Of a stretch of 64,000 bases of DNA, positions 39,290 to 52,171 are shown one piece after another. How positions within the stretch are numbered: position 1 is the stretch's first letter; every line of letters begins with the position of its first letter. The position numbers and the translations under genes are program-made. The notes beneath the pieces were generated by a model, which had not been told where the DNA came from, did not search any database, and worked only from the letters and a program-made list of their open reading frames with translations. Source of the stretch: Acanthacorydalis orientalis (Eukaryota > Arthropoda > Insecta > Megaloptera > Corydalidae); contig CM068318.1 of NCBI GenBank assembly GCA_034766995.1, positions 366,001-430,000 of the forward strand, in the 5' to 3' direction.

Positions 39290-39430
39290 GTTTCGGTAAC
39301 TTGGTGGTTTGAGAATCATGACGTTGCCATCAAAATACACATAAATGACAACTGAAAATAATCAATAGTTATTTATTGAATATTTTTGATCGAAACATTT
39401 GATGTGGTTTGTGTGGAGTGAACAATGAAT
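39290..39430 (-). repeat. Hairpin-repeat family, copy (minus)
   Basis: On the minus strand: TTCACTCCACACAAACCACA, TCGATCAAAAATATTCAATA, CTATTGATTATTTTC and TTTTGATGGCAACGTCATGA. It lies about 600 bp upstream of the gene 2 promoter region. Confidence 0.6.
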
Positions 39431-39889
39431 CCATTTGTAAAAAAAAGAATAAAATGAAATTTTATAAAGATACATGCAACGCTTTTTTTAGAAGCTGATA
39501 AAATTATTTTTTTGGAAATGAGCAAGGAATTATTTAACAAAATTCACAATTAATCATTTTCAAATATAGTGATATATATATATATATATAAATGTATGTA
39601 ATTAAGTTTGAAATTCAAAAGAGTAATAGTGGTCAGAGCAATTATATCTATAGAAAATATGATTCAATTCGATGCTCGAGCACAAGGAAATCTCACTCTG
39701 CACACCTGAATGCTACGCTATTCGCGTTCGTGTCAAATAAAATATCATATGATTTATAACTCTTTGTTCTTCAATGATCTTCAGTCACATTCAACATACA
39801 TGTATGGCATTTCACCGACGTTCACCAATAAATACAACGCAACGAAATTGAAATGATATGCCCGACAAACAACAACAAATTCACTCTCA

Positions 39890-40243
39890 TTTAAAATATC
39901 TCATATAAGTGCACGTGTGTGTGTGCGTTTGTGCAGAGATAAGAGAAAGGTGTAACGACCGATGCACGTACGTACGTACGTCCGTACATCCGAAATATCT
40001 GAATAATATAAACGATATACATATTACCCCGGTCGAGACGAAGTACGGTGACTGGGCCTGCGAGTAATACGAAACGTAACTGACCCACGTTCGCCCGTGC
40101 TGTGCGGCAAGGCTATTCGCACTGTGAAGGTGGTAGGGCGGTGCGATACAAATTATCACCGTGAGTCACGATAACAACCATTCGATTCTGTGACAGCGAG
40201 TTAATATTTAGACGGGTTTTTTGGGACTGTTCTCTGGAATTGT
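39890..40243 (+). promoter_or_regulatory. GC-richer upstream region of gene 2
   Basis: This stretch is clearly GC- and CpG-richer than its flanks. It contains a TGAGTCA AP-1-type site at 40162-40168, about 110 bp upstream of the predicted start, and a CGTACGTACGTACGT repeat at about 39966-39981. Short antisense ORFs over it show no recognisable domain, so I read it as proximal promoter DNA. Confidence 0.45.
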
Positions 40244-40276
40244 TTAAATAAATAGCGTCGGCTTTCGGTTTCAGTG
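40244..40276 (+). promoter_or_regulatory. Core promoter of gene 2: TATA-like box plus TCAGT initiator
   Basis: TTAAATAAATAG at 40244-40255 is followed by TCAGTG at 40271-40276. The predicted +1 A is at 40273, 28 bp after the start of the A/T box, which is the expected TATA-to-start spacing. TCAGT is the arthropod initiator consensus. The resulting 5' UTR would be only 34 nt, ending at the ATG at 40307. A second TCAGTT-like match lies 9 bp downstream. Confidence 0.6.
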
Positions 40277-40306
40277 ATTCAGTTGTACAAATAAAGTGTG
40301 TGCAAA

Positions 40307-40331
40307 ATGGTGAGTATCTGTGAATCTCAGC

Positions 40332-40394
<63 letters not shown>

Positions 40395-41228
40395 CATTTT
40401 ACAATGTGACAATTAAATTACAAAAAGAATATTGAAAGCGTTTCAGACTTTATAAAAATACCAATTATTTCAATTATTTGATTCTAAAATAGATTACTGT
40501 TTCATAATGAACAATCAAATTTATTTATTTTTTAAGAGATCTAAATTATTCAATATATTTTGATTCGAGAATCAAATATTTGAAGATTATATAGACTTCT
40601 ACTCATTAACAATTCAATTGAGCTGATGTTTGTTTTATACGATAAAGTATTAATTCAATATTGATGTGAATATCGGATAAGAATTGTTTATTTTCGATTA
40701 AAATGGTTATCGTGCCGTTTTGATTCTTGAATTCGTCCATTTATTTCAATTTGTAATAGATTCTAAACCAGTAAATCATTCAAACGAATATACAGTTCAC
40801 ATCTTCTTGTATCAAATATTAATCAATTTGTATGTAATATTTTTACTAATCATATCTGTTTACATTTCTTTATAAATTAGAATAAACTTTGAAGCCAGGA
40901 CGAAATAACAGTATGTCTGTTTTCATTTATGTAATGAATGAAATTATATTTTAAATTTAACGAAGTAGTACTCACGAAGAAGTGAAAATTCATACGTATT
41001 TTAATAGATATAATGAACTGAATGATTAATCACAAAAAAGATAAAACTAAATACTATCAAACATATTTTATTTTATGATAATATTTATTATAATATTTGA
41101 GATTGTGCTATAGAAAGTCTTGAAAAATAAAATTCATTTGTATTAAATAGTTTTCTATACAAGAATAAACGTTTTTTTTAATTATCATCAACGGTACATT
41201 TGAACTAGAGTGTACTTTATATTCAAAT

Positions 41229-41260
<32 letters not shown>

Positions 41261-44185
41261 GTCGGTAAAAATATTATAGTAATTGCATTTGATTTACTTC
41301 TAAAGAACTGAAACAATTCATTAATTTATTTAGTTTTATCTGTCTGAGTATGGCTTGTAGTTCATTGATTAATTCAAGATAAAAAAAATTAGTAAATAAG
41401 GCATATTTTTTTGATTGCAAGTCTTTAAAGTGCTTGCCGAATCGAAAATTTAGATTAATACATAACTAAAAAAATCTATAGTTAAATAATGGTAACAAAA
41501 TTATCAACAGTTATTTAAAAAAATTAATTTGGTAAATGGATTGCATCTTTTAAACGATATACAAATAAATAAAAGAATAATTTTTAGCATTGAGGTTTAA
41601 TTAACTTTAAAATATCAATACTGAACACCTCCACAATCCACATAAAGTTTTACTAATCAAAAATGTTCAATAATCGATTATTGATCGTTCTGATTGTTGT
41701 TTATAAGCATTTCGATGACAATTCCATCATCTTTCGAGTGTAAGGAACAAAAAAACCGCAATTTGTTTTCAATCAGAAAAATGTGTGGTTGTTGAGGAAA
41801 CGAAAAGTACTTTTTTTGAAAATGAAGTAAGTGGGAGTGTTTATTGATAAAATCTTAAATTAAAAAACACAGAATAGGCTTCATATTTTTTATAAGAGTA
41901 TTAATTTCTTTTGTATATTACTTTTAAAATTAATCCTTAAATTAATTATACGCCTATAGTTTTAGACAAAAAAAACTTGAAATTTTTACCAATCGATTTA
42001 TAATTCTATAAATAATAATTACTCTCGATATACAAATATAAACTACAAAAATACTACCATTAAAATTTCATAACTTTTTAAAAGTTTCTTAAATATTTTT
42101 TCTTGTTTAAAAATTCTTTTATGATATTTTTAATAGAATATATATATATATATATATATATAAATATAATGTATATTTGATGTATAAATATGTGCTCATA
42201 AACATTTGATTGACGTTTACTTAACCGACACATTCGATCTTAATATTTACTTTCTCATAGCAAGATCTGGTTCTGATTGCTATTTTCATTCTTACTTCCT
42301 TACTGATTTTCTGAATGAACGATTTCTTATTAGACAGTAAGTTTGTATCTAAAACGCATTTCCTGATCACTCAAATTGATTAGTTTATAATAATAAGGTT
42401 AGAGGAAAAAAAAGACATTTTATAAGAAATAACAGTTTCGTGTTCTTTACATAACTTTTTTCCACATACAATCCAGTTTAAATTATTATTTTTAAACTGA
42501 TTTTATATAAAATACCCAATTTATTGAAAAATTGGTAGGTAAGATCTCAACGGGTTGCCTTAAAGTACATTTTTATCAAAAAGTAATAAATTTTATTTTT
42601 TAGATTAAAACGATAATTCCAAAACAAAATTCATTTTCACAGATTTATCACATTGTGGACTACAAACACTTTTTTCTTACTGAAATATCCAAATTTCGAT
42701 TGTTTTAAAAATTTTATGTACTTCTCGCACTCTAAAGATAATTGAATCACTATCGAAATGCATATAAGCTATAATAAAAATAGTCAAAGCTGAATTGTTG
42801 ATTATTCAGTTAATAAACTTTTTGTAGAGGTGCAGTTCAATTCATTTGTAATAAATTCGTTAATCAAATTGAATTTAAGTAACAGGATAACTATAAACAT
42901 CAATTAGAATATCATTAAAATCTTTTAAGATATAATTAAGCTTTTATTTTATAAAAGGTACGCAAACTTGTTAGATTCATATTAAAACAGTATTATATTT
43001 AAAATAACACAATTTATTTATTGGGAAATAAACTATGTGAAATTTAAAGGCTGTACTCGTACTGAAATTACTTTATTACAAAATCTATCCAACTCTTTCT
43101 CGAACTCTTTAGATTACTAGAATTCTATTTTCAAAAAATAATATTTTCTCCCGTTTCAATGATGTATAAAAATTATTAGTAACAAAATATATATAAAAAT
43201 TGTCTTCTCTACAATTCAGCAAAACACTTTTTTCACATCTTTTCCTTGCAACGCTTTTTTATAACGATCTCTAAAGTCACAGATTTAAATAATTAAAACT
43301 AACAGTATTTTTTCAAATTAGAATTTAATTATGATCTGGGAAAACATGGGAATCTATATCTGAAAACTGTAATGTTTTAGGTCACATTGTAACCATTAGA
43401 AAAATAAACTATGACTTTTTTCTTACACAGTATTAATTATTTTCAAATAATTATTCGATTAATAATCTAATAAACCTTTTTGTTATAAAAACACAGTATC
43501 ACAAAATCACTAGTTTTAATAAATCGCCTAGACTGAAAGTATTCCAGATGAATGAAAACATTTTTAACGAAAACTGAATACATGCACTGAAAAATGAATG
43601 AACCATTCACAAACAACTGTATTTTAATTTCAAAAATCGTACATAACGACTCGATTCTGAAAATAATCGTGCATGAAAATAATACCTTCGCTAATAACTC
43701 TTAAAAAAAATCCACAAACAAATAGCTCCTAATAACATTTTTATAATACAGAAAACTCAATAAAGAAACACTAACTGCTCGTATCAGTTCTGCTTTTCAA
43801 ATTCAATACGAGAATTTGTACATTTCATAGACAGTTTGGCACGGAATATATTGTTCTCTATGATATTAAGTAGAAGTAATTGTTATATTACTTTCGAAAT
43901 TATAATAATGCCATCGAATTATACATAAATGTTCAATTTAACAAATTAAATATGTATATGTCTTGTGTTAGTCAAAATAAAATTATCTGTTAATAAAAAA
44001 AAGTATTAATGTCAGTTTGTACACGTTAAAACAACATCTTCCGATATGACATTTTTAAATCGATGAAAGCAGAATATCGCCCACATAATAAAAATCAATT
44101 TGGGGTCAACTCGTATCTCAACTGAACTGAATTTTACATACAAAAATATATACATTTATGCGCACGTACACAGAGATAGATCCAT

Positions 44186-44219
<34 letters not shown>

Positions 44220-44339
44220 CATACCCTAATAACATAAATATGAAAGAGAATGCATATCTGTCCTATTGTACTACACTTAAATAAAGAACGAAGACAGATA
44301 CACGCTTGAATATTTTTATATGTACATAAAATAACCTGA

Positions 44340-44377
<38 letters not shown>

Positions 44378-44753
44378 GTTTTTGTTTTTACAAAACGGTA
44401 ACAAAACGGTAGACGTTTCAGTTCATGGCGATTTATGTTTATTTTTTTTCTAACTGGACTCGTTCGGTAGATGTGACATATTTTCGGATTTAAAATTGTG
44501 AATATCATGATTGTGATTTACTTTGAAAATAAATTAGTGTTTGCTCGAGACGATTGACAGAATATTTTAAGAATTGATGAAATACAGCATCAAAATATTT
44601 ATTCGAAAAACATGTAGTCATTTGCATGCCTTATACGAATTTTAAATTCGAATAAAGCTTACACTTTCTCTTTATGCACACAACTGGGTTACATTTCAAG
44701 TTTTTATTAATGATTGATCTTGTATAATTCATTATATACATACACACACAGCT

Positions 44754-44799
<46 letters not shown>

Positions 44800-45243
44800 C
44801 TTAAATAATTAAAATAATTATTTTTATTGATTCAAAAATTAATATCTACATTGAAAAGAAAATACAACAAAGTATTAAAGAACAATACATATATACACTT
44901 TCACAACCGAATCATCATCCTAGAGATCACGAAATTTTCTTATCAAAATGTTCAATACTAGATCAGTGTTGAAAAATGAAAAATTTGAAAAAAATTTTGA
45001 TAGAAAAATTGTGATAATTTATGTGGAAGTAAATTGTTAGGAACGAATTTAACCACAGTGTCTCATTGTAGATAGGAGCATAATTTTAAATCCATTAAAT
45101 GTTTTTAAAAAAAATATGTATTGGCTTTAATATTTGTCATTAAACATCTTGAGAGATTTCATAATTTTGTTTAAAAATGTAATTATGTAGTCTATTTTTT
45201 CAACGCAAAAATACTGAAGCAAATATTTCAAATTATTATTGAT

Positions 45244-45289
<46 letters not shown>

Positions 45290-48254
45290 GTATCGTACAT
45301 ATAAAATAAACAACTTTTTTCATCGCTGATAAATTAATTAATTATTTTTTTAAATAAAATACAATTAAATGTAGTAATTCTTAGAATGTACCATTTCAGT
45401 TTTAAAATAAAATAATTTCCAATTTCTCGAGATACATATAAAACACTTATACTGTTGTTGTATTAACTATCGTTCATATATTTTTAATTTTTTGATTGCC
45501 ATCAAATTGACAACGAAAAGTATACTGAAACTGTTTGTGACACAGAATCAGTTTCTATTTGTTCGCTTTCTTTCGAAGATCAGTTAAAGGAATCACCGTG
45601 CAGGATATAAAATCTAGTACACAGATCGTATATTGAAAATAAAAAAAAAACACACACACACAATGCCGTTCTGAAAATATAATAAACAATTGTGGGTTGC
45701 ATGTCGGACGCCACACCTTTCGAGATATGTGAAAACGACAATTATACATCGATACAATATGTAATAATATCTTTACGTTTCACTAATAATTGCCACAAAG
45801 TTTTCGGAATCGGAATCACTAATCACGCCCGACGAAATATACATCTCGATAGAAAGTATTAATGAAAAAAAAAAGAAAAAGCACCGATAGTTCTATCACA
45901 GAAAACTGGAACTGTTGCATGGCTTCGAGCATGTTTCGACGAACGTTACGAAACAACACGGAATTCTAATGAACGAGGATTATTATGATTCCGAATGACA
46001 CTTTTCTTTTCGTTTTTATTTGCTCATTAAAATGTCTGAATATGTTAATTTTCATAGATTATTGTCAATACGAGTGTTTTTTCGTGTAGGTGTGAATGTC
46101 TTATTAGAAAATGTTAATGGGCGAATTCATAGCAGACGCATTGTTCAAAATTATATTCATGAAAGTTATTTCGAAAATAACAGATAAGCTGTCACTTATC
46201 ATAATAAACATAACTGGAAGTGAAATGGAAAATGTTGATCATACTCGGTGCGTTATTTAATCTTTTAATAAATTAAGAATTCATCTCAGGATAATCATTT
46301 TTTTAAACAGTAGAAACAGATAGAAAGTTTTTAAATCTCTAATATACGGTGGTGTATTAGAATTACATCTACGGACATGTTTGTATTGCAAGCATTCTAA
46401 CTAACCTCTTGATTTTATAAAATTCATAAAAAAAGTAATCGACGCACCCCTAAACCGAAAATATCAGAATCGTCCACACAGTTAATAATTAATATTTTTT
46501 CTGTACGAATACACAAACAACTGCTATACGAAAGATTAAATTAAACAATTTGTAGTTAATTCAAAAAATAGCTACTTTCGAACACTGGACGTGATTCTGT
46601 TAATTTGCTGTAACGAAAAATCTAAATTGTTCGGCATTTGTTATTTCATTCAAAAAGAAACGAGGTGTTATTGTTAGGCAATTTTTCTTACAAGCTTCGT
46701 TTGTGTGCGAAAGTATAACTAGTTGTCCGCACGCTCGTTGAAATCACACAGCCTTACGGCGTTCGTACGAAATTATCGGATATTATTTCGTTGTGAATGT
46801 ATGTACTGTATTCATAACACAATTATTTATTTCATACTTTATCGAAAGAGGAATTTTATGTACATGTGGAGTGACATAAGTGATAAAAAAATATTAATGA
46901 ACGACTTATCTGTTCACAGAAACACGCGTTCGTATTGTGCTGTTTACTCAGCATAGTAGCGATAGTATTTTGTGAGAAGCAACTAAACCTCGAGGACATC
47001 GAACGCGACACATTGGCGAGCGAGAAGGCGGCGCAAGAAAAAACCCGCGCAACGCCGAAATCGTCGAACACGAGACCAGTGGCACACGGCTATCTGCCAG
47101 GAAACGTCGCCCAGTACACCGCGCCGGTGACCGAAACGCAGCAACAGTACATCCTACCGGGATACAATGCGCAGCAGCTCGCCAACTACATAGTCGACAA
47201 CAATTTGCAATCGGCTCAACACGAACAGCAAGCGCAGTTCTACGCTTCGCAGATTCAGCAGCAGCAGCAGCCGCCGCAACAGTATCTCTACATTCAACCG
47301 GTGCCGGTGCCATCTTATACAAATCAAGCGAAAACCGCTGTCGGAGGAATTCAGTACGTGATGTACGTTCCGCAGTCGGCGCCGGCTGGTAATTATCTGT
47401 CTGCCGGAAGACAGGCGAGTGAAAATTATAACTTGAAGGCGTACGTTCCTACTTACGCTCAAATAGCACCGCATATCGAGACGCAGCAGATTACGTCGGA
47501 GCTGTATGCTCAGTCGCAGAGTCAGGCCGCGGCACAAACGGCCCGAGCTCAACAGGCCACACAAGCGCCCATCTATTCGACACAGCCTCAACAATTCACG
47601 AGCGGACAATCTCAAGCGTACCACGGTCAAGCTCAACAACAGCAGCAGCAGCAGCAGCAGCAGCAATACGTCCAACAACAGTACGTGCAGCCTCAAGCGT
47701 TCGCCGCACAGAATTACGCTGCGGCCGCTTACGTCGGCCAGGCGCAAGACGATTCTCAATATTTAGCGCAGACCGAACAGAAATACATAGTTCCGCAAGT
47801 GAAGTACGTCGAACAGCAAGTGAAATACACTGAACCGCAAGTGAAGTACACAGAGCCACAAGTCAAATATGTGGAGCCGCAGATCAAGTACGTGCAACCG
47901 CAGGCGAACTACGTGCCCCAAGTAAAGTACGTTCCTGCGAAACAGAACACGATCCTGTACAGACAGACAGTCCCAAGTCACCAGCTGGTCTACGCCGCCA
48001 AAAAAGAGCCGCAATCTCTGCTGGATTCGTACGTGCCGTCGCTGCTACAACTTCAGTACTTGAAAGAGAACAACCAGCAGGCGTTCTCTTTGGATTACAA
48101 TACGGGAAAGGCGTACACGGCGGGCGTGAAACCAGCGGTGCCGACTGGCAAAAGCTTATATTACCAGGCTGGATTTCTACCGAACCAGGGCGTGCAGCAC
48201 GATAACGGAGCCACGAGCTACGTGCATTACCGTTTGGGTAGATATGCCCAATAA
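40307..48254 (+). CDS. Gene 2: secreted Q-rich repeat protein, 445 aa, start codon alone in exon 1
   Basis: CDS is join(40307..40309, 46920..48254). Exon 1 ends in CAAA-ATG directly before a GTGAGT donor. Exon 2 begins AAA CAC GCG after a TTCACAG acceptor. Together they give MKHAFVLCCLLSIVAIVFC, a clean signal peptide, with cleavage likely before Glu20. Order in the mature chain: a charged linker (20-50); a Q/Y/P/A-rich region with a QQQQQPPQQ stretch near 115; a run of 11 Gln near residues 240-250; about six copies of an 8-residue repeat with core PQVKY(V/T)E (293-342); and a C-terminal part containing SLLDSYVPSLLQLQYL and PTGKSLYY, ending GRYAQ. There is no Cys after the signal peptide. Tyr and Gln enrichment suits a cross-linked extracellular structural protein (inferred). 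The exon is much GC-richer than its surroundings, and the frame stays open for 1.3 kb. I do not recognise a named family. A cuticular or other matrix protein is the best reading. Confidence 0.85.
40339..40391. repeat. (TA)n microsatellite at the start of the gene 2 intron
   Basis: A 53-bp pure AT tract beginning 30 bp after the exon 1 donor and 66 bp after the predicted transcription start. Confidence 0.95.
41625..41775 (+). repeat. Hairpin-repeat family, best core (in gene 2 intron)
   Basis: The arms AATCAAAAATGTTCAATAA (41655-41673) and TTATTGATCGTTCTGATT (41678-41695) flank TCGA. The central 18 bp TCAATAATCGATTATTGA are a perfect palindrome. The right block TTTCGATGACAATTCCATCA follows. 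Confidence 0.65.
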
Positions 48255-48657
48255 GCTTGTCGTTACGACGTAGTAGTAGAATTTTGTTAAAGTTATTTTA
48301 TATGCAAGGAGCTTTGATTTTCATGTATGTATTTTTTTTTATTTCGCCAGTTGTTACATTTGTGATTATTATCGGGCTATGTACGTTTGAAAATTGTATA
48401 GGCTAAATTCGTATGTACCGTTTTATTATTATTTATTATATGTCTGAGTGTTTTCATATTCTCATATTTTTCCATAATCATTCATTCATTCATTCATTAT
48501 CATTCATGTTCCAAAACAGTATTTCTTCACACGACATATCATTTTAAACTGAGATATTTTCCAATAACAACTTATGTGTAAATTGTATCGAAATATAATT
48601 TTGTATTAGAGAAAGCATTAGTATATACAAAAAAAAGCTAAATAACATTTCATTAAA
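48255..48657 (+). terminator. 3' UTR of gene 2 with ATTAAA poly(A) signal
   Basis: No AATAAA was found in the first 400 bp after the stop. The first strong variant is ATTAAA at 48652-48657, and a canonical AATAAA is at 49014-49019. The UTR is therefore about 400 or 770 nt. A short (ATTC)n tract lies at about 48479-48506. Confidence 0.4.
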
Positions 48658-48659
48658 AC

Positions 48660-49890
48660 ATACAGTAACTAGCATTTAAAATAATATTAGATCTTTAAAA
48701 AATATTTATTATCTAAAATCTAATCACAACACAAACAATGATTAAAAATAATAACTCGAAGCAATATTAAACGTATAGCTTAAGAATATAACATTTTCCA
48801 CTCACCGAAATCTGCATTAAAAAATTTTTTCACTCCATGTCATCGTCTTCCATTCTTCATCGATTCGGTTGAAATATACTGAAAAAAATCAAATCGTATT
48901 CATTTCATATTTCATTTCGTATTAATGAAAATATGCGAAACACATTTACAAATCCGAAATTCACTTAATAATTACACACTAGCATAAAATGTATATTCGA
49001 TTAGAATATCTAAAATAAATCCAACATCCATTAAAATGTAATTTCATAAAAAATATTTCTTCTTTTTACTCAAACCTGTTAAATAATATCGAATAAATTA
49101 TAAATCGTCATTTCATACACATCCGCCATGAAACGAAAATTTCATTTAAAATCAAATAAAAATATTCAGAATTTACGTTCAATACGCATATTTGAAAATA
49201 AATTAAACACCAAAATAAAGACTTCATTTTCACAAATATCATAATCACGAATTCATTCATTTTCAACTTCAAACAACTTCATTTCATGAACATCATACTC
49301 ATTCACGTATCATCATACATCAATCACAACATATTTGACATTCTCATTTCTAGTTCAACATCAAACAAAAAAAAACACTCCATAATGAAGATAGATTATA
49401 ATTATAGCCTTTAGGTTCATCTATGTATATAATTAAAGGTTGTTTTAATTAATTAAATTAAATTTATAATTTCAAGCATTTGCTTTTTTTATTCACAAAT
49501 CCATTAAGATTGCTTCCAGTATACTCTTATTTATTATCATATATATATATATTAACAATCGTGAAAATTTATAAAAAAACCATCTCGATATTGAAATATC
49601 GGAATATAAAAATTATTCAAATATATTCAGTTATTTTTAAAATTTCTGCACTTTGAAATAATGTTCCAGGAGTATTCTTTTCCAAAATATTTATATTTTT
49701 GCATATTTTAAATTAGAAAAATAGCATCTAAAATTGTTACCTAAATAAATACACCAGAGAAATGTCGAACTCTTATCTTTTTAAATTCACATTTGACAGT
49801 TTTATATTCCAGGTATACACAAGATAGGCAACTAAACAGACATAATGATATTCTCTTTTTTTACTTTGTTTCAATTTATACATTCAATTT

Positions 49891-49949
<59 letters not shown>

Positions 49950-51060
49950 CATACATACATTCATGTATTTGTTCCATTTCTCATTTCAAACGCATGTAAA
50001 GCACATAATATTAAATTTGATAAATTTGTTCTCATTGTCATTAGTCAGAGCGAAAATGTTTTAACAGATTCCAATTCATTAACTTTTCGTACAGTCACAT
50101 TGTGTGTAAGACAGTCGAACAATTAGAAATATTTAAGTGTTTTGTATAATTATTTTGTTAATGTGTGAGCTTTATGACACTTTCACATGTTTTAAGTGTT
50201 ATTAATTAAAATGTATGTGCAATTACGTTTAGCATGTATAATATATGCTTTAATAATAGTTTCAAGAATGATCTATTTAGTAATTTATGTACAGTGCACG
50301 GAAGTTTATATATATATATGATATTAGTATTAAGCATTTTAATCTTGTTTTATGCAAGTGTATTGACGAATTTACCGATGGATCATTTAAGTGTTTAACT
50401 GCTACGACTATTTTGGGGAATTAGACTTTAGCTGTCTTTTACTAGCTTGTAACTAAACTAGAGTTATTAATTGGGGCAAACAAATATTAAATTAATTCAT
50501 TAGGATCAGACAATCCGCACAGAATACCAACTGGGATCATAGGTATAAAAACAGACGATTATAACATTTTATAAGTACATTTGAAGATACTGGACGAGTA
50601 CCGAATATTGAAAAAAATCTAGGAAATTTCCTTAAATAACATCATTACGCTATAACGTTTAATGATTTTCATATAACGCTTCGTATTTTCTTATAAAGTC
50701 AATCCGAAATGATCGACGTTTGAATCGATCATTAATCGCACTTTTTCAATTCGAATTTATATATTGTTCAATGATAGTTAGATAATGATATTAATTGATC
50801 TAGTGGTTTTTGTCCTGAGTAGATGTTAGCGACTTTAATATCTATCTGAAGATGGAAAACGTGCCGAAACTAACAGTAGGGAAGAGATGAATTCAGATGA
50901 TTTAAGAGAAGATAACTAGGACAACATATCAGCGGGATCATAGGTATAACAACATACATTTATATTTATTATATTAATTGTTAAAATTGAATTTGTTCTT
51001 TCTCTCTCTCTCTCTATATATATATATATGAATATATATATATAAATATGTGTGTGTATG
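48660..51060. other. Intergenic DNA downstream of gene 2
   Basis: AT-rich, with the (TA)n/(CATA)n tract at 49895-49960. A short phrase GGGATCATAGGTATAA occurs twice (about 50534 and 50935), too short to assign. Confidence 0.45.
49895..49960. repeat. (TA)n with (CATA)n tail
   Basis: About 48 bp of pure AT is followed by CACATACATACATACAT. ORFs crossing it are Tyr-Ile repeats only. Confidence 0.9.
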
Positions 51061-51068
51061 TGAAAAAA

Positions 51069-51215
51069 GGCCACTAAACAGATGGAATAAGTATAGATGA
51101 TAATATATTGGAAATTTACGGAAAAGAGAAGCATTGAATTCTTTGAAATGGAAAGTTTTGGAAGAGGATTTCGTCCAGTGCTGGATTTAAAGAGGCTTTT
51201 TCTCAGATAAAACGA
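51069..51215 (+). mobile_element. 3' tail of a non-LTR retrotransposon, copy 2
   Basis: It reads RPLNRWNK near 51068-51091, and EKRSIEFFEMESFGRGFRP in the frame starting at 51121. This matches the tail at 24239-24370 on the same strand. The upstream polymerase region is absent. A moderately GC-rich stretch to about 51420, with GCTGCTGTTGCTGCTG, may be the rest of its 3' UTR. Confidence 0.5.
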
Positions 51216-51514
51216 GCAAGTCAGATAACACCAACATTAGGAAATCGAACCGATAGGAAGGAAAATACTGTTAATCGCGGCTGTACGCCTCACGGAACAG
51301 TAACGACACACAACGCACCCATCAACTGAAGGTTGGGAAACATCAAATTGGGGAAAAAAGAAAAAAGCAGATATAAAGAGAGAGGCTGCTGTTGCTGCTG
51401 ATTATGTATGTATGAAGAATGGACGAAGAATCTATTTCTATAGGTTCGTTAATAGACAATTTAAACTTTCGTTATTTTTATTTATATGAATTCTTAATTT
51501 TTGTGTTTTTTATG

Positions 51515-51550
<36 letters not shown>

Positions 51551-52120
51551 CAGTATTTAAAAATTTTAAGCTAGATAAAGATATATGATTATTGATTATT
51601 CTTAATCTTATTAATTTCGAGAATTAAATGTTTCTGTTTCCCATATATTTTTGATACAATTCTAAAAACTCAGAATCCATTTTTTCCATTGGGTCTATTT
51701 CTGATCTCATCCTCTGATGGTACTGTACTTAAGTTCATTTCCACAAACGAATTAATAACTTAAACATCATAAATAGACCAAGAACGAAATTTTGTGGTAA
51801 AAGAAAAATAGATGGACAAAAAAGAACATTTTGTATTGTTAATTCGTTTACAAAAATGAACTTTTCTCGATCAAATAAAAAAAATGTCTCATTTAATGAA
51901 TATTTCGAAGTATTAAACTATTAACAGACTAATGATTTCTGAATTATTTATCCATTTATTTAATGAATTGTTATACTAGTATAAATAAATAGTGCATACA
52001 ATTTTAGTTAATTAAGAATAATGAAATTTATAGTCACGTATATGTTCAACTGCGAACGTTGCTTTATATTTGAAAATGTTTCCATCAAAACGCTAGTACT
52101 AATTTTCTATTCAATTTTAA

Positions 52121-52171
<51 letters not shown>

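Larger units (their letters stand above)
35230..39885. other. Intergenic DNA upstream of gene 2
   Basis: It contains a small GC-richer patch (35600-35830), (TA)n at 38527-38566 and two hairpin-repeat copies (36345-36525, 39290-39430). No exon is supported. Confidence 0.45.
40310..46919 (+). other. Intron 1 of gene 2 (phase 0, 6.6 kb)
   Basis: The donor ATG|GTGAGTATC and acceptor TTCACAG|AAACAC frame 6610 bp of AT-rich DNA. The intron holds (TA)n runs at 40339-40391 (only about 30 bp after the donor), 42138-42161, 44199-44217 and 44342-44376. It also holds (CA)n(TA)n tracts at 44744-44790 and 45245-45290, and a well-formed hairpin-repeat copy at 41625-41775. A second promoter or a small exon inside cannot be excluded, but none was recognised. 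Confidence 0.8.

Noticed and set aside
47154..47759. Long antisense and out-of-frame ORFs over gene 2 exon 2, and similar ones over gene 1 exon 2
   Set aside because: They are shadows of Q/A-rich coding sequence, where CAG/GCC codons leave other frames open. The sense frame has the signal peptide and splice sites.
50520..50955. GGGATCATAGGTATAA occurring twice about 400 bp apart
   Set aside because: The match is about 16 bp with no shared flanks, too little to call a duplication.
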